DNA of 36,998 nucleotides, from NCBI GenBank assembly GCA_947258365.1, contig CAMYIK010000003.1, positions 1 to 36,998 of the forward strand, written 5' to 3'. The translations under genes were made by a program, and so were the position numbers. The first letter of the stretch is position 1; each line of letters starts with the position of its first letter. The notes beneath the pieces are model-generated. The model was not told where the DNA came from. It did not search any database and saw nothing but the letters and a program-made list of their open reading frames with translations. The DNA comes from an uncultured Thermoleophilia bacterium (lineage in GTDB: Bacteria > Actinomycetota > Thermoleophilia > Miltoncostaeales > Miltoncostaeaceae). This document shows positions 30,719 through 36,998 of this stretch, piece after piece.

Positions 30719-31135
30719 CTAGGGCGCGTCCAGCAGTTCGGAGGCGAGCTGGTCGAGGCACATCTCCCAGCCACCACGATGATGTTCGTTCAGGTCGGCT
30801 GGCAGGCCCGAGTGCGACAGCCGGATGCGAGTGCCCTCCGGTGTCGGTGAGAGGTCGATGGTGACCGTCGTCGATCCTGGCGGCATCTCGAACGGAGCGC
30901 CCGTCCAGCCCCAGGTCACGACCAGGCGCTCGTTCTCGACTGCCTCGACGACCGTGCCGGAGGCGACGGCGCCATCGGGCATCCTCATCTCGAACGGCGC
31001 CCCGGCACGGGCGTCGATGCTGCAAATTACCCCTTTCCACCGCGCTCAGAGCTCGCCGGTCGTCAGGTATGGCCAGACCTTCTCCGGTGGCACGCCGACG
31101 ACCCGCTCGACCGATACCGGGGCAGACTGATTCAC
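30719..31135 (-). pseudogene. AHSA1/SRPBCC-family protein gene interrupted by in-frame TGA (31046-31048)
   Basis: Translation from GTG 31135: VNQSAPVSVERVVGVPPEKVWPYLTTGEL*ARWKGVICSIDARAGAPFEMRMPDGAVASGTVVEAVENERLVVTWGWTGAPFEMPPGSTTVTIDL...GGWEMCLDQLASELLDAP. The start overlaps the arsR stop (GTGA). Confidence 0.8.
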
Positions 31136-31440
31136 GGAGTCTCCTGAGGGTGGTCGGCTTCGATGACCTCCACCAGCGTGTCGAGTTTCGATGCCCAAAT
31201 GCTCTCCAGGACCGCGCGCATCTCCCCGAGCGCGTCCTTGTCCGCGCGGTAGAGGCGCCGATTGCCGTCCTTGGTCACGGTGACGTAGCCGGCATCACGG
31301 AGCACGGCCAGGTGTTGGGAGACGGCGCCGAAGGTGATGTCGAATTGCGCAGCGACCTCGCCAGCGCTGTGGTCGCGGTCCCAGACCAGTCGGAGGATCT
31401 CCCGGCGGCGGGGCTCGGTGACGATCTGCACGGCATCCAC
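31132..31440 (-). CDS. ArsR-family winged-helix transcriptional regulator
   Basis: PRRREILRLVWDRDHSAGEVAAQFDITFGAVSQHLAVLRDAGYVTVTKDGNRRLYRADKDALGEMRAVLESIW; GTG start. Confidence 0.93.
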   Translation of the reverse strand: MDAVQIVTEPRRREILRLVWDRDHSAGEVAAQFDITFGAVSQHLAVLRDAGYVTVTKDGNRRLYRADKDALGEMRAVLESIWASKLDTLVEVIEADHPQETP

Positions 31441-31442
31441 GG

Positions 31443-31511
31443 ATCTATTTTAGTGACGGTTGAAATGCGTGCCAGCGTCGGGCTACTGTTCACGTGGTGA
31501 CTAAAATAGAT
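31443..31511. promoter_or_regulatory. Divergent regulatory region with 12-bp inverted repeat (candidate ArsR operators)
   Basis: ATCTATTTTAGT (31443-31454) and its exact reverse complement ACTAAAATAGAT (31500-31511), each abutting one of the divergent starts. Candidate + promoter TTGAAA (31460-31465)-18 nt-TACTGT (31484-31489). Confidence 0.65.
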
Positions 31512-31521
31512 GGAGGTACCG

Positions 31522-31962
31522 ATGAGCGATCACCGCATGGTCTTTCAGACCGTCGTTGACGCCAGCCAAAGCGAGGTGATGACGGCACTGACGACGCCAG
31601 AGGGTATCGCCAGTTGGTGGACGGCCAGCGTCGAGATCGAGGCAGACGCGCTCAGGCCGTCGTTCCCGAGTGCGCCGCTGCGGTTCGACGTGACGATCTC
31701 CGAGAGCGGACCTCGGCGTCTGGTGTGGACCGCCGGGGAGTTCCCGCCGCCGTGGCAGGGAACCCGCTGCGTCTGGGAACTCTCAGACGGACCCGAGGGT
31801 GGAACCCAGATCGACTTCTCCCACCGCGACTGGACCGACAACAACCCGATGATGGGCATGGTCACGATGGAATGGGCGCGCATTCTCGACCACCTGGCGA
31901 GGTACGTTGAGACTGGCACACCCGACCCGCGCACCCCCGCGGGAGCCTACGAGGAGAACTAG
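31522..31962 (+). CDS. SRPBCC/AHSA1-domain protein
   Basis: VVDASQSEVMTALTTPEGIASWWTASVEIEA...TQIDFSHRDWTDNNPMMGMVTMEWARILDHLARYVETG; start at MSDHRM with GGAGG SD. Confidence 0.85.
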   Translation: MSDHRMVFQTVVDASQSEVMTALTTPEGIASWWTASVEIEADALRPSFPSAPLRFDVTISESGPRRLVWTAGEFPPPWQGTRCVWELSDGPEGGTQIDFSHRDWTDNNPMMGMVTMEWARILDHLARYVETGTPDPRTPAGAYEEN

Positions 31963-31973
31963 GGAGGCCCGGG

Positions 31974-32345
31974 ATGAAGATGCCCAAGCCGACGGAGGCC
32001 GACAAGCAGTACTTCACCGAGCTCGTCGCCAAACATCCGGAGGTCGAGCTGAAGCCGATGTTCGGCAATCTCGGTGCGTTCGTGAACGGCAATATGGTGG
32101 CCGGCCTGTTCGGAAGTGTGGTCGGCTTACGGGTAAACGAAGTTGATCGCGCTGCCCTGGAGGCGGAGCCAGGTTCGGGCCCATTCGGGCCCGAGGAGCG
32201 ACCGATGAAGGACTACGTCGCCATCCCGGCCGCCTGGCGTACCGAGCCCGCGACGACCACCGACTGGGTCCAGGGGGCCGTCGCACATACCGCGGCGATG
32301 CCTCCCAAAAAGAAGAAGGCGAAGCCCAAGAAGAAGGCGGGCTGA
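31974..32345 (+). CDS. TfoX/Sxy N-terminal-domain-like protein with Lys-rich tail
   Basis: YFTELVAKHPEVELKPMFGNLGAFVNGNMVAGLFGSVVGLRV... ends MPPKKKKAKPKKKAG. Confidence 0.7.
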   Translation: MKMPKPTEADKQYFTELVAKHPEVELKPMFGNLGAFVNGNMVAGLFGSVVGLRVNEVDRAALEAEPGSGPFGPEERPMKDYVAIPAAWRTEPATTTDWVQGAVAHTAAMPPKKKKAKPKKKAG

Positions 32346-32347
32346 GG

Positions 32348-32734
32348 ATGCCCCCACGCTTCAACGCGGTCGGCATCGTCGCCGACGACCTGGACGCGGC
32401 CCTCGCCTTCTACGAACTACTCGGTCTCGACGTTCCCTCCGAGCGTGAGGGCCACGTCGAGGTGGCGATGCCAAACGGCATCCGGCTCATGTTCGACTCT
32501 GTCGAGGTCGTCCAGAGCTTCTCGGCATGGTCGCCACCGACCGGCGGCGGGCGCCGAGTGGCGCTTGCCTTCCTCTGTGAGAGCCCGGCTGAAGTCGACG
32601 AGGTGCACGCCCGGGTCGTCAGCGTGGGGCACCGATCCCAAGTTGCGCCGTTCGATGCGCCGAGGGGTCAGCGCTACGCGACCGTCATCGACCCCGACGG
32701 TAACCGGGTCGACCTCTTCGCGGCCCTCGGCTAG
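32348..32734 (+). CDS. VOC/glyoxalase-like family protein
   Basis: VGIVADDLDAALAFYELLGLDVP...GQRYATVIDPDGNRVDLFAALG. Confidence 0.85.
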   Translation: MPPRFNAVGIVADDLDAALAFYELLGLDVPSEREGHVEVAMPNGIRLMFDSVEVVQSFSAWSPPTGGGRRVALAFLCESPAEVDEVHARVVSVGHRSQVAPFDAPRGQRYATVIDPDGNRVDLFAALG

Positions 32735-32743
32735 GGGTTCGAC

Positions 32744-33139
32744 CTACCCGGCAAGCCGCGCCTTGAGCCGGGAGGCGACCTGGGCAAGCTGGTCGTGCTC
32801 GGCGGGCGCGGTGCGCGAGAAGTCCATCTCTCCGATTGAGTCGATCGGAGACAGATGCACGTGGACGTGGTGGACCTCGAGACCCACGATCATCATGCCG
32901 ACCTTCTCGGAGCCGAACTCCTCGTGGATGGCCTTACCGACCTTCTGTGAGGCGACCATCAGATGCGAGAGGAGCTCCGGCGAGAGGTCGAGCCAATGGT
33001 CGACCTCCTCGCGCGGCACCATCAGCACGTGGCCGTCTCGTAGAGGCTCGATCGTGAGGAAGCCCACGCAGTGTTCGTCTTCGTAGACGGAGTGTCCGGG
33101 CAGGTCGCCCTCGATGATGCGGGTGAAGAGCGTCGGCAC
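32744..33139 (-). CDS. HIT-family protein
   Basis: FTRIIEGDLPGHSVYEDEHCVGFLTIEPLRDGHVLMVPREEVDHW...HHVHVHLSPI (HxHxH motif). Confidence 0.92.
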   Translation of the reverse strand: MPTLFTRIIEGDLPGHSVYEDEHCVGFLTIEPLRDGHVLMVPREEVDHWLDLSPELLSHLMVASQKVGKAIHEEFGSEKVGMMIVGLEVHHVHVHLSPIDSIGEMDFSRTAPAEHDQLAQVASRLKARLAG

Positions 33140-33141
33140 GA

Positions 33142-34332
33142 TCAGGCCCCATACTTCTTGAGACGGCCCGCGCAGGCCAGCAGGATCGGCATCATCTCTG
33201 ACATCCGTCGCTGACCGAGCATTCCCGAGCGAGCGAACTCCTCGCCGAAACGGGTCACCTCGTCGCGGCCCCCGCGCTCCGCCCGAATCAACACCGGCAC
33301 CGGATGCCAGGAGTGCGCCTCCATCTGTGGGGGTGTGGCGTGGTCTCCGGTGACCATGACGACGTCCGGATCGAGCGCCATGACATCGGGAAAGATGCGA
33401 TCGACTGCCTCGATGGCGGCGATCTTGGCGTCACGATCACCATCTTCGCCGGCGGCATCGGTCGCCTTGTGGTGCACGAAGAAGTAGTCGTAGTCGGCCC
33501 AGGCCTCGCGCAACAGCGCGGCCTGGTCCTCGAGATCCTCAGGCTGGCGGAGCACGTCCATTCCGAGCAGTCGCGAGATGCCTCGATACATGGGGTAGAT
33601 CGCCACCGCGGCGGCGTTCAAGCCGTAGCGGTCGGCAAAGCTCGGCACGTCCTCATGTGTGTCGAAGCCGCGTAGCAGCATGCCGTTGGCCTTTTCGCCC
33701 GCCAGGATCTTGCGAACCTGCCGCTCAAGCTCGGCAAAGAGTTCCGCGGTTCGACCCGCATCCGGGTGGAGAGCCGCCGGGGGGTTCGGAGGGACTCCGG
33801 TCTGCTGCGGATCGGTGTCGCCGATCCGATGATCCAGTCCGGGTCCGCGAAGCATCACCATCGCGCGGTGTTCCCGCTCATGGCGAATGGTCAGCTCCGC
33901 CCCCTCGAGGCTGACCTCGGTCTGAATGCGCTCGACCAGCGGCGCCGCCTCGGGGCTCGGGATGCGGCCGGCGCGACGATCGGCGATGTTCCCGGCGTCA
34001 TCGAGCGTGCAGAGGTTGGCGCGCGCGGCGACGTCGCCGGCTTGCAGCTGCACGTCGAGGCCCGCAGCCGACAGCGCACCACGGCCCAACTCGAACTCGA
34101 GTGGGTCATAGCCGAACAGCGCCAGGTGCCCGGGGCCCGATCCGGGAGTGATCCCGGGGCCCACGATTTCTGCAAGGCCACTACTGCCCTCGGCCGCCAG
34201 CGCATCGAGGTTGGGCGTGTCGGCGTCTTCGAGTTCCGTGCCTCCGCGGGCATCGGCGTAGCCGCCAAGACCATCGAGCAGGATGACCACGATCTTCGCG
34301 TCCGACGTGGTGAGCAGGGAAGTCAGGTCCAT
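33142..34332 (-). CDS. 2,3-bisphosphoglycerate-independent phosphoglycerate mutase-like (ApgM type, alkaline phosphatase superfamily)
   Basis: IVVILLDGLGG...TPNLDALAAEGSSGLAEIVGPGITPGSGPGHLALFGYDP...YPMYRGISRLLGMDV...FFVHHKATDAAGEDGD...VVMVTGDHATPP. Confidence 0.88.
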   Translation of the reverse strand: MDLTSLLTTSDAKIVVILLDGLGGYADARGGTELEDADTPNLDALAAEGSSGLAEIVGPGITPGSGPGHLALFGYDPLEFELGRGALSAAGLDVQLQAGDVAARANLCTLDDAGNIADRRAGRIPSPEAAPLVERIQTEVSLEGAELTIRHEREHRAMVMLRGPGLDHRIGDTDPQQTGVPPNPPAALHPDAGRTAELFAELERQVRKILAGEKANGMLLRGFDTHEDVPSFADRYGLNAAAVAIYPMYRGISRLLGMDVLRQPEDLEDQAALLREAWADYDYFFVHHKATDAAGEDGDRDAKIAAIEAVDRIFPDVMALDPDVVMVTGDHATPPQMEAHSWHPVPVLIRAERGGRDEVTRFGEEFARSGMLGQRRMSEMMPILLACAGRLKKYGA

Positions 34333-34452
34333 CTCTTCTCCGGTGAGAACGCGCCGAGCTTGGGCGCCAGGGTCAGGTCCACCCCATTCGGGGGTGGGTG
34401 AAGGCTAATACCCCGGGCTAATTTTCACCGGTGATCGGCCGATGGAAGACCC

Positions 34453-35226
34453 ATGTCGGGTAAACGCCTAGTCCTCATCGTGTCGGCGATCGTCGGCGCG
34501 CTCCTACTCATGCTGGGTGGTGTCGGCTTCTACCTGGTGGGTCAGGCCAAGAGCAGCGACGCCGTCACCGTGGACGCTGCGGTGGCCAAGTTTCACGAGC
34601 GCGACGACGGAACGCGCGACATCGCGGGCGCACCCGAGCCCGGCGTCTACACCTACGCGGCGGTCGGGAGCGAGGCGGGTGGAGCGGCGTCGATCAACGT
34701 CACACGCGACCTTCCCGCTGAGGCTCAGATGATGGTCTGGCAGCAGCCCGGCGGGTTCGAAACTGAACTCGTCTACTCGGGCGATCACCGCGAAGGCGCG
34801 CGCTATGCGGTCGGTGACGACGGCATCGCCCAGACCTGGACCCGCACCAAGCTTTCGCTGCTCGGCACGACTTCCGACACCGATGCCGACATAACCCCGG
34901 CGGGACTATGGATCGCGAAGGATCTCTCGGTTGGCGCGGCGTGGGACAGCACTTACGAGGCCGATGGTTCGACGACGTCCTACTCGTCAAAGGTGACCGG
35001 TACCGAGAACGTCACGATCGGAACCGACGAGGTCGCGACCGTCGTCGTGGAGCGCACCACGAAGATCGCGGGCAACGTCACCGGTCAGTGGACCGACACC
35101 TATTGGTGGTCGACCGAGCTCAATATGCCGGTGAAGATGAGCGTGGAGGGCGACAGCAAGGAAGGCATCGGCACCTTCTCCCAGTCATCGACACTCACCC
35201 TCGTCGCGGGCGAGCCCCGGCTCTAG
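34453..35226 (+). CDS. Membrane-anchored/exported hypothetical protein
   Basis: N-terminal TM helix MSGKRLVLIVSAIVGALLLMLGGVGFYLVG followed by a Thr/Ser-rich extracytoplasmic domain. Confidence 0.75.
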   Translation: MSGKRLVLIVSAIVGALLLMLGGVGFYLVGQAKSSDAVTVDAAVAKFHERDDGTRDIAGAPEPGVYTYAAVGSEAGGAASINVTRDLPAEAQMMVWQQPGGFETELVYSGDHREGARYAVGDDGIAQTWTRTKLSLLGTTSDTDADITPAGLWIAKDLSVGAAWDSTYEADGSTTSYSSKVTGTENVTIGTDEVATVVVERTTKIAGNVTGQWTDTYWWSTELNMPVKMSVEGDSKEGIGTFSQSSTLTLVAGEPRL

Positions 35227-36089
35227 GGAGCCAGCGGCTCCGGTTCGTAAGCTGGCACGTCGCCGTCTCCCACGAAGTCGAAGTCCTCGCAGCTGACGGC
35301 GTTCCGCTCAACGCGAGCCATTGCGGCGACGGTTGCACGGGTCGCGTTCTGGTCTGATTTCTCCCGGTAGTCGGCGCTGACCGACCCGTTGATCGTGGCT
35401 CCGGTGGGCAGTGGCGGATCATCTGGCCCCGGCTGCAGCTCCACGAAGCACATTCCTGCGGGCGGAACGTAGAAGTCGCACTCGACGGCCGCCGGAGCGA
35501 CTCCGGCGAGGTTCGCGAGTATCGCCGTCATGCGTGGCTCATGCTCCTGCGCCATGAAGGAACCGGAGACCCATCGGTTGATATTCACACCCTTTGGAGT
35601 TCCCGCCGGCACATCGACCACGCCTTGGGCGAAGCAGCTGCCCTCACCGCCTTGCGGTGGAGAGGTCTCAGCGTCGTCCGCCGCGGCCGCGGCCGCGGGC
35701 CCCGGCTCGACGACGAAGTCGCTGCACTGGATCTTCTCGGGTGCGGCCCCAAGGTTGATGAGCGCCGTGCGCGCATCAACCTTGGTCGCGGAGCCCGCGA
35801 AGGAGGCCGATGTGAAGACGTCCATCCCCGCGCCCGGAGGCAGCGAAAGGCTCTTCGGCAGAGCAGGATTCTCGGAGACCGAGCATTCGTTGGCCGGCGC
35901 GATGTCTTGCGCAGCGCCGTACTCGGTCCGTACTCGGCGCGCAGCGGTGTCTCGCGATGCCGTCGCGTCGTTTTGTACGACCGGCTCGGTCGGTGACTGC
36001 TCGCCGTCATTCAACGCCAGGGCGATGCCACCGGCGCAGACGGCGACGCCCGCAGCGGCGATCAGGGCAAATCCCAGCGACCTCTTCAT
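35223..36089 (-). CDS. Secreted hypothetical protein with three Cys-bounded repeats
   Basis: MKRSLGFALIAAAGVAVCAGGIALAL signal/TM; three about 56-59 aa units each starting and ending with Cys. Confidence 0.75.
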   Translation of the reverse strand: MKRSLGFALIAAAGVAVCAGGIALALNDGEQSPTEPVVQNDATASRDTAARRVRTEYGAAQDIAPANECSVSENPALPKSLSLPPGAGMDVFTSASFAGSATKVDARTALINLGAAPEKIQCSDFVVEPGPAAAAAADDAETSPPQGGEGSCFAQGVVDVPAGTPKGVNINRWVSGSFMAQEHEPRMTAILANLAGVAPAAVECDFYVPPAGMCFVELQPGPDDPPLPTGATINGSVSADYREKSDQNATRATVAAMARVERNAVSCEDFDFVGDGDVPAYEPEPLAP

Positions 36090-36154
36090 GGCTTCCTCCT
36101 CGGGTGGCTCACTCCGAGTCCGTTGCCGGGCGCTGTGGCGTCACGGACGTCCGG

Positions 36155-36998
36155 TCAGTTACCCAGCCCGTCGGGGTCCGGAAAGCGCGCATGGAGGTGG
36201 TCGTCGTGGTTAGGCCAGCGCACGACCACGCCCTTTGGCCCGCTCAGATTCAAGTTGGGACCGATCAGGACGAGGCTGGCTCCACGCGCGACGAGCCGAT
36301 CGACGAGATCTTGGGTGAGCTCGGCGTCGTAGTCGCCTGCATGAGCTCCCCGCTCGGTCCTGTCGGAGCGCACCAAACGAATGTCGACATCCAGGCCGTT
36401 CTGGTGGGAGAGATGGCCGATGCCCGGACCGCCAAAGTACCCACCCTCCGTGCGGGAGAGGTCTCCTACGCCGAGCCGCGGTGCTTGCGGATGTGTCCGG
36501 GCCCACCAGCGCCCGAGCAAGATGATCTCCCTGACAAGCGTTGCGGTGCCCCATTGGCGGTTGGCGCCACCGGGCTGACGCTGGACCGCCGGGTCATAGG
36601 TGTAGAAGCCTTCGCCCGTGAGGGGGAGCTGCACTCCGCGAATCAGGCGACCGTTGTTGGGTGTGCCTGAAGCGACGCTCTCTCTCCACACCACCCGCTC
36701 CGTGGCATCGGGTGGTCGGGCGCGCCGCGGCGCCTGCGGGACCGTGGCCGGTCCGGACTGCTGGATCGGCGCTTCGACGGCAAGGGCGCTGCTGGCCCCG
36801 CTTCGGTCGTCGAGCGCGGCAAGAGGGAGCAAGCTGACCATGATCCCGAGCACCCCGAGCCAGGCATAGCGTGGACGTTTGCTGCGCTTACTGGGCGGCC
36901 TGACCGACGCGGCGCAGGCCGGGCAGCACTGAGCGGCGGCCTTGCGGCGGGCGCGGGCGCCGCGGACATCCGCGGAAACGTGCTGTGTGCAGGCGTCC
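36155..36998 (-). CDS. Penicillin-insensitive murein endopeptidase-like (M74/MepA) protein; 5' end runs off window
   Basis: GIGHLSHQNGLDVDIRLVRSD...RWPNHDDHLHARFPDPDG metal-binding motifs. Manual extension past the track start (36853) stays open to the window end: DACTQHVSADVRGARARRKAAAQCCPACAASVRPPSKRSKRPRYAWLGVLGIMVSLLP. Confidence 0.82.
   Translation of the reverse strand, partial: DACTQHVSADVRGARARRKAAAQCCPACAASVRPPSKRSKRPRYAWLGVLGIMVSLLPLAALDDRSGASSALAVEAPIQQSGPATVPQAPRRARPPDATERVVWRESVASGTPNNGRLIRGVQLPLTGEGFYTYDPAVQRQPGGANRQWGTATLVREIILLGRWWARTHPQAPRLGVGDLSRTEGGYFGGPGIGHLSHQNGLDVDIRLVRSDRTERGAHAGDYDAELTQDLVDRLVARGASLVLIGPNLNLSGPKGVVVRWPNHDDHLHARFPDPDGLGN

Overview
High-GC bacterial window, probably an actinobacterium of the Thermoleophilia type (lineage is inference). 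The core is a translation/transcription locus: rpmG - tRNA-Trp(CCA) - secE - nusG - rplK - rplA - L10 leader - rplJ - rplL, then rpoB - rpoC. The usual rplL-rpoB adjacency is broken by about 14 kb of accessory genes (8161-22252). That insert carries two sulfotransferases, 2-oxoacid dehydrogenase E1 alpha/beta, a large NTPase/BTAD regulator, two tandem S8 peptidases, and an unusual fusion protein. The fusion (9261-10370) joins a lipoyl domain (ETSKA lysine motif) and an E3/E1-binding-like segment to a NeuD/PglD-type left-handed beta-helix acyltransferase. With the nearby E1 genes and no normal E2 or E3 in the window, it suggests a non-canonical '2-oxoacid -> lipoyl -> small-molecule/sugar acylation' system, which is the top finding. 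Other notable points: an apparent CTG start codon for rplJ; a TGG->TGA nonsense codon in an AHSA1/SRPBCC gene next to arsR; a probable C-terminal frameshift in the second sulfotransferase; a 12-bp inverted repeat in the arsR divergent intergenic region; a secreted protein with three Cys-paired repeats; and genes at both window edges that the ORF track misses or truncates. All calls come from reading the sequence and ORF translations; no searches were run.
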